Below are positions 24,265-33,701 of a stretch of DNA of 37,350 nt, piece after piece. The DNA comes from CAKZRD01 sp964549155 (GTDB taxonomy: Archaea; Nanobdellota; Nanobdellia; Pacearchaeales; GW2011-AR1): assembly GCA_964549155.1 (NCBI GenBank), contig CAZJUG010000004.1, positions 1 to 37,350 on the forward strand, given 5' to 3'. Below the pieces are notes generated by a model. That model had not been told where the DNA came from. It saw only the letters and a list, made by a program, of their open reading frames with translations, and ran no database searches. Each line of letters begins with the position of its first letter. Positions within the stretch are counted from its first letter, which is position 1. The position numbers and the translations under genes were made by a program.

Positions 24265-24972
24265 ATGAAGTTTAAATTTGTGCAGCCAACTACTTTAGTA
24301 GATTTTCCTGGAAAGTTGGCTTGTACTATTTTTTTATTTGGATGTAATTTTAGGTGTGGTTTTTGTTATAATCCTGAATTGGTTTTAAGGGAGAATTCTG
24401 AGGATTTGAAAGAAGAGGAGATTTTTGAATTTTTAGATAAGAGAAAAGAACAATTGGATGCAGTTTGTTTTACTGGTGGAGAACCTTTGATGACTTTGGA
24501 AAAAAGTTTTCTAGAAAAAGTTAAGGAAAGGAACTTTTTGATTAAGGTAGATACAAATGGAAGTTTTCCTGAAAAATTAAATGATTTTGTTAATGATGGT
24601 TTAATTGATTATGTTGCAATGGATGTAAAGGGAAGAAAAGAGGATTATGGATTGATTGTAAATTCTCAAGTAGATTTAGATAAGATTGAAAAAAGTATGA
24701 AGATTATTTCTTCTTTAAGGGATTATGAGTTTAGAACAACTTTTGTTCCAAGATTTCATAATGTGGAAAAAGTTTTGGAGGAGGTTAAATGGATTAGTTT
24801 AGTTGTTGGAAAAAAGATAAAAAGATTTTGTTTACAGGGTTTTAAGAATCATAGGAAGTTTATTGATGAAAGTTTCTCAAATGAGAATAATGTTTTGGAG
24901 GAGGAATTGAGGGAAGTTGAGAATGCTTTATTGAAACAAGGATTTGTTGAGGAAATTGTTGTGAGGGTTTGA
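24265..24972 (+). CDS. nrdG: anaerobic RNR-activating radical SAM enzyme
   Basis: 235 aa. Uses S-adenosylmethionine and a 4Fe-4S cluster to make the glycyl radical. Cluster motif CNFRCGFC (CxxxCxxC, about residues 28-35), then TGGEPLM (SAM contact, about 75-81) and DTNG / VAMDVKG segments typical of the activase branch. N-terminus VQPTTLVDFPGKLACTIFL is characteristic of NrdG-like proteins. It begins right after the stop of the radical-peptide gene, fitting a direct enzyme-substrate pair. Somewhat long for NrdG (about 155-230 aa) but within the archaeal range. Confidence 0.93.
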   Translation: MKFKFVQPTTLVDFPGKLACTIFLFGCNFRCGFCYNPELVLRENSEDLKEEEIFEFLDKRKEQLDAVCFTGGEPLMTLEKSFLEKVKERNFLIKVDTNGSFPEKLNDFVNDGLIDYVAMDVKGRKEDYGLIVNSQVDLDKIEKSMKIISSLRDYEFRTTFVPRFHNVEKVLEEVKWISLVVGKKIKRFCLQGFKNHRKFIDESFSNENNVLEEELREVENALLKQGFVEEIVVRV

Positions 24973-25032
24973 TTTCTAATATATATCTTGAACTATAATT
25001 TTCTTTTTAAATGATTTTTTTGTTTTATTTAT

Positions 25033-26034
25033 ATGATAATTGGATTAACTGGAAGTTTGGCTGCGGGGAAGGGTGTAGTTGCGAATTTTTTAAAGAAAAA
25101 GGGATTTGTTTATTTGTCTTTATCTGATGAATTAAGAGAAATTATGAAGGAGAATAAAATTCAGCTAACTAGGGAGAATTTGCAAAATTGGGGAAATAAA
25201 TTAAGAGAAGAGCAGGGCTCTGAAGTTTTGGCTAGGAGAGTTAGTGAAAAAATAAAAAATCAGGAATATAAAAGAGCAATTATTGATGGTATAAGGAATC
25301 CTGCTGAAGTTGATTTTTTTGAAAAAAATTTGAAGAATTTTTTCCTTGTTTCAGTTGATGCTTCTTCTAAAATTAGATTTGAGAGAATGGCTTCAAGGAA
25401 TAGAGAAAGTGATCCTATGGAATGGAATGATTTTGTGCGAGCTGATAAAAGAGATAAGGGTGTCGGAGAAAAGGCTTCTGGCCAGGGTGTTGCTAAGTGT
25501 ATGAAAAAGGCAAAATTTGTTTTGATGAATGAGGGAAGTTTAGAGGAAGTTGAGAAAAAAATTGAGAAGTTATATGGGGATATCTTGAATAAAATTTCTC
25601 CGATGTCTTGGGAAGAATATTTTATGACTTTTGCAAAAGTTGCTGCTGAAAAAAGTAAAGATCCTTCTACTAAAGTTGGAGCATGTATTGTAGATCCTGA
25701 AAAAAGAGTTGTTGGTTTGGGCTATAATGGTTTTCCAAAAAATTGTGATGATAATTCATTTCCCATGGCTCGAGAAGGAAGTTTTTTGGATACTAAATAT
25801 GCCTATGTTGTTCATGCAGAACCCAATGCCATTTTAAATTCTACAAAAGAAACAAAGGGTTGTAAAATATATGTTACATTATTTCCATGTAATGAATGTG
25901 CTAAATTTATAATCCAAGCAGGGATTGTTGAAGTTATATATTTAGATGATAAGTATAATCATACTGATGCTGTTAAGGCTTCAATGAGACTTTTCAAGGG
26001 TGCTGGAGTAAAGTTTAGAAAATTTGAAGAATAA
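25033..26034 (+). CDS. P-loop nucleotide kinase-like/dCMP deaminase fusion
   Basis: 333 aa, two domains. Residues 1-185 are an AAA/dephospho-CoA-kinase-like P-loop domain (GLTGSLAAGKG at 4-14; IIDGIRNPAEVDFF). Residues about 190-333 are a deoxycytidylate deaminase: DPSTKVGACIVD, YNGFPKN, HAEPNA (His261, catalytic Glu263) and PCNEC (Cys286, Cys289) bind zinc. The deaminase turns dCMP into dUMP, the substrate of the nearby ThyX. The kinase part may phosphorylate a (deoxy)nucleotide; its substrate is not clear. A P-loop-like N-terminal region also occurs in fungal dCMP deaminase, as I recall. TATA box CTTTTTAAATG at 25003-25013 suggests its own leaderless promoter after nrdG. Confidence 0.88.
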   Translation: MIIGLTGSLAAGKGVVANFLKKKGFVYLSLSDELREIMKENKIQLTRENLQNWGNKLREEQGSEVLARRVSEKIKNQEYKRAIIDGIRNPAEVDFFEKNLKNFFLVSVDASSKIRFERMASRNRESDPMEWNDFVRADKRDKGVGEKASGQGVAKCMKKAKFVLMNEGSLEEVEKKIEKLYGDILNKISPMSWEEYFMTFAKVAAEKSKDPSTKVGACIVDPEKRVVGLGYNGFPKNCDDNSFPMAREGSFLDTKYAYVVHAEPNAILNSTKETKGCKIYVTLFPCNECAKFIIQAGIVEVIYLDDKYNHTDAVKASMRLFKGAGVKFRKFEE

Positions 26035-26049
26035 TATTGATTTATCATT

Positions 26050-26099
26050 CAGAAGATTCGAAAATCTTCTGACCTTACAACTCTCTCTGAATCGAGTTG
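26050..26099. terminator. two hairpins between the dCMP deaminase gene and tRNA-Val
   Basis: A perfect 9-bp stem CAGAAGATT/AATCTTCTG (26050-26058 with 26063-26071) closes a CGAA tetraloop. A second stem CAACTC/GAGTTG (26078-26083 with 26094-26099) follows. They lie between convergent genes, so a transcript-end or RNA-stability role is likely. There is no long T-run. Confidence 0.45.
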
Positions 26100-26168
26100 C
26101 AAGTAATCAAACTGAAACATTTAATTCAAGAGGAATAAATCATATTTACCTTAGGTAAATAGGATATA

Positions 26169-26239
26169 TGACCCCACCCAGAATCGAACTGGGGCCTTGT
26201 CCACGTCAAGGACAGGTTCTACCACTAGACTATAGGGTC
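26169..26239 (-). tRNA. tRNA-Val (GAC)
   Basis: A 71-nt cloverleaf on the minus strand. Acceptor GACCCTA/TGGGGTC pairs fully (one G-U), the T-arm is CCCAG-TTCGATT-CTGGG, and the anticodon arm TGTCC-TTGACGT-GGACA gives anticodon GAC (Val codons GUC/GUU). The D-stem GTCT/GAAC contains a C-A mismatch, and the variable loop is short. CCA is not encoded. A TATA-like element about 25-30 nt upstream (26263-26270) is shared with the divergent prepilin-like gene. Confidence 0.93.
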
Positions 26240-26262
26240 TTCATTTTTATTGATTGTTCTTC

Positions 26263-26283
26263 TTTATAAATATATTTATATAG
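26263..26283. promoter_or_regulatory. AT-palindromic bidirectional promoter
   Basis: A near-palindromic run containing TATAAATATATTTATATA lies 24-44 nt from the tRNA-Val 5' end (26239) on one side and 21-41 nt from ATG 26304 on the other. Both distances fit TATA placement, so one AT block may serve both genes. Confidence 0.5.
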
Positions 26284-26303
26284 TCTCTTTTTTTAATGTT
26301 TTT

Positions 26304-28142
26304 ATGATGGTGAAAGGCAAAAGAGGACAGCTGGCATTGTTTGTAATTTTAGCAATAATTTTAGTTGTAGGTATGGCTGGATTTTTTATTTTTAGGGAAC
26401 AAATTACTGGAACAAATGTTCCAAATGCGGCTAAACCAGTTTATGATTCTTACCTCACTTGTATAGAAGGATTAACTAAAGAGGGTATAAGCATTTTAGG
26501 TTCTAGAGGTGGATATATAGAAACACCTGAATTTGAACCTGGTTCCCCATATATGCCTTTCTCTTCTCAACTTGATTTTCTTGGTACTCCTGTTCCTTAC
26601 TGGTTTTATATCTCTGGGAATAATATTGTTAAGGATCAAGTTCCTACAATGAATGAAATGGAAACTGAATTGCAAGAATACATTCAAGACAATTTACAGA
26701 AATGCGACTTTAGTGATTTCGAACAAATAGGATATATTGTAGATGTTGAGAAGGGGAGTGTTATAGTGAATATTGATGATGATAGGGTTGTTGTCAATGT
26801 AAAAAATGAATTAAGATTTAGTCTTGAAGAGAATTTTTACAGATTTAATGAGCATAAGGTTAGTGTGAATTCTAAGTTGGGAAAGTTTTATAACCTTGCT
26901 AAGGAAATTTATGACTTTGAACAGAGAGAAAAGTTTTTGGATAATTATGCTTTAGATACTCTAACATTAAATGCTCCTACATCTGGATTTGAGGAAGGTT
27001 GTACTCCCATAATTTTTAATTTCAATGAAATTAGAAGCGATGTTGCTCAAGCTTTAAGTGAAAACATTGCATTTGTTAAGGCAAAAGGAAGCTATTATTC
27101 CAACGAAGATGAATATTTCGTTGCAGATATAGGGTTTAGTACTAATGAAAATGTTAATTTTATGTATTCTACTCAATGGCCAACAAAGATAGAGATATAC
27201 GGAAATGAATTTGCAGAGCCTGTTGGTTTGCAAGAGGGAATGGCTATGCTTGGATTTTGTTTTGTAGAATATCAACTTATTTATGATGTTGCTTTTCCTG
27301 TGTTGGTTCAAATATATGATGAAAAGGAAAGCTTCCAATTTCCTGTTGTTGTAATGGTTGAAAGAAATCAGGTGAGAAAGGATTCTATAATCGGAGAATA
27401 TTTTGAACAGGAAGATGTAGTTTGTAAGAATAGAAATCAAGAAATGGAAATAACTACTGAAGATTCAAATGGAAATCCTGTTCCAGCTACGATAAGTTTC
27501 AGTTGTTTGGGAGAAAGATGTTATACAGGGGAAACTAAACTTGTAGCAGGTAGAGCATACTTGAAATCGAATGCTCCAACTTGTGTAAATGGTTTTATTG
27601 AAGCAAGAGCAGAAGGATATTCTAATGGAAAGTATTTAATTTCGTCTAATGAAGAAAGCCAGGCAAATGTCATAATGAAAAAGATATATAATTTACAATT
27701 AGATTTAGGAAATATTCCTGGAGAAGCTTTAGTTCAATTTATTTCAGATGATTTTTCAAGAAGTTTAATTTATCCTAGAGATAAATCAATCCAATTAGTT
27801 GAAGGAATTTATGATGTCAAAGTTCAGGTTTTCAGAAATTCGAGTTTGACTTTCCCGGCTAGAACTGAGAAAAAATGTTTCGAAACTACTGCTTCCGGAT
27901 TTATGGGTCTTCTTGGAGAAAGTGAAACAAAATGTTATGATGTAAATATTCCTGCACAAGAGATTGATAGGGTTTTAGTTGGTGGGGGGAATTCTGTTGA
28001 GTTTATCAGCGAAGATTCTCTGAATAGTTTTAGCGAGCTGATGATAAATGTTCCTTTGTTCAGTGCTCCTACAAAGATTGAGGAAATAAACGAAAATTAT
28101 ATTAAACTGGAGGACTCTTTTGTTTCGGTGAGTTTTGCATAA
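26304..28142 (+). CDS. prepilin-like protein with large extracellular domain
   Basis: 612 aa from ATG 26304 (ATG 26307 equally possible). The frame is open from 26250, but the TATA block sits at 26263-26283, so the shorter start fits. The N-terminus KGKRGQLALFVILAIILVV has a class III signal: basic KR, Gly8, Gln at +1, then one hydrophobic helix. It should be processed by the prepilin peptidase encoded at 12672-13487. The roughly 580-residue ectodomain is beta-rich with scattered Cys (EEGCTPI, CLGERCYTG, CFETTASG), far larger than a normal pilin. Its stop overlaps the start of the giant secreted gene by 1 nt (TAATG). I infer a surface complex of the two; function unknown. Confidence 0.75.
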   Translation: MMVKGKRGQLALFVILAIILVVGMAGFFIFREQITGTNVPNAAKPVYDSYLTCIEGLTKEGISILGSRGGYIETPEFEPGSPYMPFSSQLDFLGTPVPYWFYISGNNIVKDQVPTMNEMETELQEYIQDNLQKCDFSDFEQIGYIVDVEKGSVIVNIDDDRVVVNVKNELRFSLEENFYRFNEHKVSVNSKLGKFYNLAKEIYDFEQREKFLDNYALDTLTLNAPTSGFEEGCTPIIFNFNEIRSDVAQALSENIAFVKAKGSYYSNEDEYFVADIGFSTNENVNFMYSTQWPTKIEIYGNEFAEPVGLQEGMAMLGFCFVEYQLIYDVAFPVLVQIYDEKESFQFPVVVMVERNQVRKDSIIGEYFEQEDVVCKNRNQEMEITTEDSNGNPVPATISFSCLGERCYTGETKLVAGRAYLKSNAPTCVNGFIEARAEGYSNGKYLISSNEESQANVIMKKIYNLQLDLGNIPGEALVQFISDDFSRSLIYPRDKSIQLVEGIYDVKVQVFRNSSLTFPARTEKKCFETTASGFMGLLGESETKCYDVNIPAQEIDRVLVGGGNSVEFISEDSLNSFSELMINVPLFSAPTKIEEINENYIKLEDSFVSVSFA

Positions 28143-31100
28143 TGAAAAAAATAAATTTTCTTTTGATTTTAGTTGTTTTCAGTTTTTGTATCCTCCTTGT
28201 AAGTTCACAAAAAGTTTCGTTTGTTAATTCTGTCAATAATGTGCAGTATAGCAATCCTTCTGTTCAAAGTATTTATGGAAATACTGGATATTCTCAGTTT
28301 TGGCAAGGGGGAATTGGAGACACATTTGATGAGAGTACTTGTGGTGAGGGAACTGATTTTGTTCTTATGATTCCTCCAGCAGGTTGTGAACCTATGGTTG
28401 TTAGAAGTGATTTGCTAGCTCAACAAAATGTTCCTGTAATGTGTCAGCTTTCTTCTTTGAGAGTTAATCCTCTGATTAAAGTTTCTTCTATTAAAACTAT
28501 AGGTTTCAGTGGACAGATTCCTGAAGAGATTGCTGGAGCTCCCTCATTTTATCCTGCGAGAGCAGGTTTGAGAAGTTATAATACCCTTCTTGGAGATCCT
28601 TTGTATAATAATGTGGGTTATGTAACTATAATCCTTAAGCGAAATCCTGATGAGAGTACCATGCCTAAATTTGTTGAAGGTAATTTGACTGCAAGAGTTA
28701 CATTTGATGCAGAAAAAGCATATGGCACTGGGAATGCAGTTCTTTATTTGGATGGACAAGAAGAAAGTGAAGAAGAATCTTCGGATAATATTGCAACATT
28801 TTGGAATGGGATGGGTTATGTAAAAATGCTTTCTTATGATTCTGGGAGAGCAAGATTAGGAGTTTATACTCGTGAAGGAAGATTAGTTAGAGAAGTTGTT
28901 TTGAAGGAAGGAGAGACTAGTGGAAAAATATATTTGCCTGGATATTATTGTCAAGCTTCTTTAAAAATAAAACTTGCAGAGTTGACTACTCCTGAAGATA
29001 GTGCTAGATTAAATGTTGATGGTGAACAAATTTGGGTTAGGAAGGGTTCAACCATTCTAAATGGAAGATGTACTGTTCAAGAATTGCAGTTGTATACTGG
29101 GGACACTGGAAAAGTTATATTGAGTTGTAAAAGTGCTGGAAGAATAGAGCTTTCACTTCTTGGAGGATATTCTGCTAAGTTGTCTTCGTCTGAAACTTCT
29201 TTTAAGGTGAGTGATTCTGTTTTTAAGGGCGGTCTTTCAGAAGATTCTGAATTGAATTGGTATCTTGCTTATGCTGGAAAGGTTGGAAGTACTGCAGATA
29301 AAGATGCCGTTGTTGTATTGTTAGGTTCTAACAAAGAGATTAAACCTGCAGTTTATTCTACTGTCGCACAGAATGTTAAAACTATTATTGATAGAGAAGC
29401 CGTGGGGGAAAATAAGGATGTTGCTAGTAGTGTAAAAAAAGATTTGATAGTTTCGGGTTTTGCAAAAGAGACTAGCCTCGTTGTTCTTAGAGTGGGTGAT
29501 GAGCAAGATTTTTTCAAGGGTTCTGAGTCTGTAAAACTAAAGTTTGAAAAACTTGTTGGTGTTGATGGAACTTCGGAGGAAGAAAGTACTTCGACTGGAG
29601 ATACAACTAGTGTTCCTGCGGAAGTTAATGAATACTTAAAAAAGGCAGATGAAGCAGTGAAAGAGTTGTTGGAAAATTATCCGCAAGTTAGGGGAGATTT
29701 AGATAGATTCGCAGAGATTGCACTTCTTGAACAAATAAATCTTGTTGAAAGTGCTGGAGATTCTGGAGATAAGATTGAATTAATGGAAACATTTTTGGAA
29801 AAATATCCTGATTCGGTTTATGCCGATCTTGTTAGCGAAATGCTTTTCCAAGGAAAGACTTATGATAGTAGAAATGCACAGACAATGTTTGAAATAAATG
29901 GAGATTATTATTCTGTCATTTTGAATGGATTTAAAGCTGTAGACTCAGAAAAGAAGAAAGCAAACTTTTATTCGAATGGAGCATTTCTTGGAACACTTTC
30001 TGTTGGAGATGAAGCAAATTTGACATTAGGTAAAGATGAAGAGAAAATTAGAGTTTCTGAGATTTATCCTAATCGGGCTGTTGTTGAATTATTTGTTAAA
30101 AAGGAAAAAGAATTTATTAGACAGGGTACAATTACATTAAGACTAAATGAAATGGCTGAAAAGAAAATAAATGAGAAAGATTATAGATTGGAAGTAAGCG
30201 ATATTCAGGTTCAGACTGTTGCGAAGGTTGAGATTCAAGCAGATGCGAATAATAGAGTAACCGAGGCTAATTTTACTTATAAAATTGGAATTGAACAAAG
30301 GACAATTAAATTGAATCCAAATAAGTCTTCTGAAAAAGCTGAGAAATTGAATGAGACTATAAAAAAATTGGAGGAGAAGAATAATCAACTAGGTGAATTG
30401 ATAAAAGGTTGGAAGGCTGCTTGTCTTGTTACTGGTATGGGTTTGAATATCAAGAATTTAGTTACTGGATATTCTGGGGAATCGCTTGCAAGGCAAGAAG
30501 TTATGAAATTTTGGAGAGACTTTTGCGAGGCAGATAGAACAACTACTTCTTTAGGAACTCAAAGAAGTCTAGATGCTTGTTATAGTGCAAATGCAGGAGA
30601 GATAGATACAGATGTTGCAGCATATACTGCTGCGGTCAAGGCAGTTAATGAGAGGATATCTAAGGAACAAAACATTACAAAGTTTATTGCAGGATTGGGA
30701 GATAATTCTATAGATGGTTTGCCTGGAGGAGCTTCTTTGAAGACTTCACATTTAAGAACTTGGGATGAAGTGAGGGCTTATTTATTATATGAGAACATAA
30801 AAGGAAGTAGTGCTCATGAGAGGGTTAGAGAATATGTCAAAGCACAAAGGAATACTAAATTGCAATATTTAATTGGTCTAAAGAATGAAGCCGATGCTGT
30901 TTCTGCGGTCGAGGGTATTGGTTTAACTTTTGCGAAAGACCCACAAGAATTAACAAATAGGGAAGTTAGATCTTGGAATAGAGAATATTTGGATACTATT
31001 AAAACTGCAAAACCTGATGTTGGGGGTAATCCTGCAGTTGCTGGTGAGCAATTAGTAATTGGACAAGCTACAAGGTTTTTTATTTTGATTTTAGACAAAA

Positions 31101-33532
31101 AACCTACTTCTTCAGAAAGAGCGAGGGTTAGTCAGATTTTTGAGGTTACTGGAGGAAATGCTGTGGAGATAAAGGAAGGTGGGGAAGGAGATGTTCATAG
31201 TCGATTGAGTTCTTATGTTTATCAGTTGAATGACTGTACAAATAAAATAAATAGTCCGAGAGTTACTTATTATGAAACTGGTGCGGTTAAGGGTCTTGCG
31301 GCGATGGTTCCTTTTGATGCTGAAAGAGGGTGGTATGTGAGAGTTTCTAGTTCTGTTGGCGGTTTAGTATCTTCGGAATCTAAGGGATATTCTTCTGCCG
31401 CTGTTCCAGAAACATTCACTATTTGTAATGTTGGAAGTGATAATATTCAGGGAATTGACGATGCTTGTAATTCTGTAGGTGTTAATCAAGATTTGAAGAA
31501 TGTGAAAAATGTTGGAGGATGTATCTTAAGTACTTCAGAACTTGATGTTCTAGTTAGAGATGCTCAGGAAGCATTAAGGCAGGCGAATAGGCAATATTCC
31601 TCAAAAGACAAAATAAGAATTCAGGTAGGTTCTAGAAAAGCTATAGAAGCAACTAGGGGAAGTCCGCAAGCCGAGGATGGTCCTCTTGAACAATGTCAAG
31701 ATTTTATGTCTCCTGAAGATTGTAGTTTAATGTTTAATGTTTGTGACCCTGTTATGTGTCCAGTTTCGAGATGTGATTTCGGTGGAAAATATCCAGTTAC
31801 AAATGTAATCCAATCAGGAATTATTGGAAGCTTGGTTTTATGTTTACCAAATTGGAAACCATTCGGAGGGGATGTTTATGTTCCTATTTGTTTGACAGGA
31901 GTTCATGCAGGTATAGATGCTTATATCTCTGTTTTGAAGGCACAGAGGGATTGCTTGATGGAGAATGCAAGAACTGGACAATATACTGGGATTTGTGATT
32001 ATATGACCGCAGTTTACAAATGTAATTTATTATGGAATCAAGTATCTCCTTTTATGAGTAATCTTCTTCCAAGTTTATTTTCTTTGGCTACTGGAACACA
32101 GAAAGCTGGTGGGGGGGAATATTTAACATTCCAAAAGTCTTGGAACAATATGGAATCTAGTTTGGATTATTTCAAAAATACTTATGGTTCTACTTCTTTT
32201 ACTGCATTTAAATTAGGCAATGTTGAACAATTTGGAACGGAGATTTGTAATGCATATGTTGGGACAAGTTTTCCTACTACTGCAGAAGGATTAGACAAAA
32301 TGCTTCAGCCAGAATCTCCTTATCAGGTTTATGCAGAATTCCAAGAAATTTCTCATACTGATGCAACCGTTCCCCCAACTTCTCAGTATAAAGTTTTTGC
32401 ACATATCTATGCTGGAAACGACAGAGGGGTTAGTTATTCTGTTTATTTGAAGAGTCCTCCAAGTTCTAGTTATTATGCAAGTATTCCTTATATGAGTGTT
32501 CCTAGAGGGACAGGATTTGTTGCACAAGGTGAGCAGAAACAATTGTCTGAAGATTTCACTGCTCCTGCAGGTTATAAGGAATTATGTGTTTCTATAAACG
32601 GAAAAGAACATTGCAACTTTGGACCTGTGACTACTGATTTTGGAATAAATCTATTGAATGAGGCTTATGTAAGCAAGCAAGCGGGTCAGGATCAAATAAC
32701 AACTGAAAAAGAATGCATTCAAGGTACAAGTGGGGTTGTTGGATTTACTTCAATTAATCCTCAGGCAGCTGTTGAGAATATTGTTGACCCTCAGATTGAT
32801 TTGCAAGGTATTGTAAGAGTTTGTTCAAGAGTCAATCCTGGTGATGGAACTTCTAAGGCTTCTAATTGGGACAGGGTAGGATATTGCGGGGACCAGAATG
32901 TTATATGCTGGCTTGATAAGAGTTCTGTTAGTGAGACTACTGGAAGAATAATGGATGTTGCAGGTTCGTTTTCTGCTGTGGAAGAAAGTCTAGATAAAAT
33001 TAATGAGGCTCGAACTTTAGATGAAGATCAGAGTATGGAGAAAGTTATAGAAGTAAAGAATTCTGTTGCTGGATTGAAGGTAACTAAAACGAGTACAAGA
33101 GAAAATATAGGCTTCGAGATTGAACCTATATTGGAAAACATAAAGAAATTGGAAGACAAAGGTTATTCAAGTAGGTATCAAGCGGAAGGAGTTTATTGGA
33201 GATTTAAATTATATGAGCAAGTTGTTTTGAAACTTCTTGGAAAAGAAAGTGATGCTAAGGAAGTAGATTTAGTAGATGTTCCTGATGCGAGTTTGCCTGT
33301 TGAGGGAGATGTTGCTGGGGAAGGTTCTAATGAGAAGACTTTTGGAGATTTGGTGGAAGGCAATTTGATTGTTCGGGGAGGAATTACTTATGAGGTTGAT
33401 AGGGAACTTGATAAATCTGGAACGATAGGACTAAAGGCACAAAGTGGGAATCAAAATGTGGAAAATATCCAAGTTTCTTCAACAAATACTATTTCTTCAA
33501 AAGGTTACACTTGGTCTTCGATGAATTCTTAG
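28142..33532 (+). CDS. 1796-aa secreted protein of unknown function
   Basis: Signal peptide at about 1-23 (MKKINFLLILVV, cleavage near VSSQ). Then an N-terminal block with paired Cys (DESTCGEGTDFVLMIPPAGC, NVPVMCQLSSLRVNP). Residues about 490-570 look like TPR-type helical repeats (LLENYPQV, FLEKYPDSVYADL). A coiled coil lies at about 728-765. A Cys-rich block at about 1185-1300 contains CDPVMCPVSRCDFGGKYPV and a hydrophobic stretch (SGIIGSLVLCLP). The C-terminus is charged, with no clear anchor. I recall related very long exported proteins in other DPANN genomes, uncharacterised. It is coupled to the prepilin-like gene by TAATG, so the two are probably stoichiometric partners. Confidence 0.75.
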   Translation: MKKINFLLILVVFSFCILLVSSQKVSFVNSVNNVQYSNPSVQSIYGNTGYSQFWQGGIGDTFDESTCGEGTDFVLMIPPAGCEPMVVRSDLLAQQNVPVMCQLSSLRVNPLIKVSSIKTIGFSGQIPEEIAGAPSFYPARAGLRSYNTLLGDPLYNNVGYVTIILKRNPDESTMPKFVEGNLTARVTFDAEKAYGTGNAVLYLDGQEESEEESSDNIATFWNGMGYVKMLSYDSGRARLGVYTREGRLVREVVLKEGETSGKIYLPGYYCQASLKIKLAELTTPEDSARLNVDGEQIWVRKGSTILNGRCTVQELQLYTGDTGKVILSCKSAGRIELSLLGGYSAKLSSSETSFKVSDSVFKGGLSEDSELNWYLAYAGKVGSTADKDAVVVLLGSNKEIKPAVYSTVAQNVKTIIDREAVGENKDVASSVKKDLIVSGFAKETSLVVLRVGDEQDFFKGSESVKLKFEKLVGVDGTSEEESTSTGDTTSVPAEVNEYLKKADEAVKELLENYPQVRGDLDRFAEIALLEQINLVESAGDSGDKIELMETFLEKYPDSVYADLVSEMLFQGKTYDSRNAQTMFEINGDYYSVILNGFKAVDSEKKKANFYSNGAFLGTLSVGDEANLTLGKDEEKIRVSEIYPNRAVVELFVKKEKEFIRQGTITLRLNEMAEKKINEKDYRLEVSDIQVQTVAKVEIQADANNRVTEANFTYKIGIEQRTIKLNPNKSSEKAEKLNETIKKLEEKNNQLGELIKGWKAACLVTGMGLNIKNLVTGYSGESLARQEVMKFWRDFCEADRTTTSLGTQRSLDACYSANAGEIDTDVAAYTAAVKAVNERISKEQNITKFIAGLGDNSIDGLPGGASLKTSHLRTWDEVRAYLLYENIKGSSAHERVREYVKAQRNTKLQYLIGLKNEADAVSAVEGIGLTFAKDPQELTNREVRSWNREYLDTIKTAKPDVGGNPAVAGEQLVIGQATRFFILILDKKPTSSERARVSQIFEVTGGNAVEIKEGGEGDVHSRLSSYVYQLNDCTNKINSPRVTYYETGAVKGLAAMVPFDAERGWYVRVSSSVGGLVSSESKGYSSAAVPETFTICNVGSDNIQGIDDACNSVGVNQDLKNVKNVGGCILSTSELDVLVRDAQEALRQANRQYSSKDKIRIQVGSRKAIEATRGSPQAEDGPLEQCQDFMSPEDCSLMFNVCDPVMCPVSRCDFGGKYPVTNVIQSGIIGSLVLCLPNWKPFGGDVYVPICLTGVHAGIDAYISVLKAQRDCLMENARTGQYTGICDYMTAVYKCNLLWNQVSPFMSNLLPSLFSLATGTQKAGGGEYLTFQKSWNNMESSLDYFKNTYGSTSFTAFKLGNVEQFGTEICNAYVGTSFPTTAEGLDKMLQPESPYQVYAEFQEISHTDATVPPTSQYKVFAHIYAGNDRGVSYSVYLKSPPSSSYYASIPYMSVPRGTGFVAQGEQKQLSEDFTAPAGYKELCVSINGKEHCNFGPVTTDFGINLLNEAYVSKQAGQDQITTEKECIQGTSGVVGFTSINPQAAVENIVDPQIDLQGIVRVCSRVNPGDGTSKASNWDRVGYCGDQNVICWLDKSSVSETTGRIMDVAGSFSAVEESLDKINEARTLDEDQSMEKVIEVKNSVAGLKVTKTSTRENIGFEIEPILENIKKLEDKGYSSRYQAEGVYWRFKLYEQVVLKLLGKESDAKEVDLVDVPDASLPVEGDVAGEGSNEKTFGDLVEGNLIVRGGITYEVDRELDKSGTIGLKAQSGNQNVENIQVSSTNTISSKGYTWSSMNS

Positions 33533-33533
33533 A

Positions 33534-33544
33534 TTTATTTTTTT
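33534..33544 (+). terminator. T-rich stretch after the giant gene
   Basis: TTTATTTTTTT follows the TAG at 33530-33532 directly. Archaeal RNA polymerase terminates at such U-tracts without a hairpin, so this is a plausible end for the two-gene operon. Confidence 0.5.
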
Positions 33545-33549
33545 GATAG

Positions 33550-33570
33550 ATATGCTATAATGGGGAGAGG
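33550..33570 (+). repeat. direct repeat of the tRNA-Leu 3' end and flank, distal copy
   Basis: A 21-bp sequence (TATGCTATAATGGGGAGAGG plus one 5' A) is identical to 33702-33722. The proximal copy covers the last 9 nt of tRNA-Leu, its discriminator base and about 11 bp of downstream flank. The copies start 152 bp apart, with no gene between. It resembles a leftover attachment site or a local duplication. Confidence 0.6.
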
Positions 33571-33701
33571 CTGTTCGCAATTTGCATTTCGCAAAGAAAA
33601 TTAAAGAACTAAAGACCTTTGCTCAAAGCGAATTGCTCAGATTCGAAGGGCAAATAAATTTGCAAAGTATACTTCTCTCAAAGCATATCTCTCTTCGTTC
33701 A

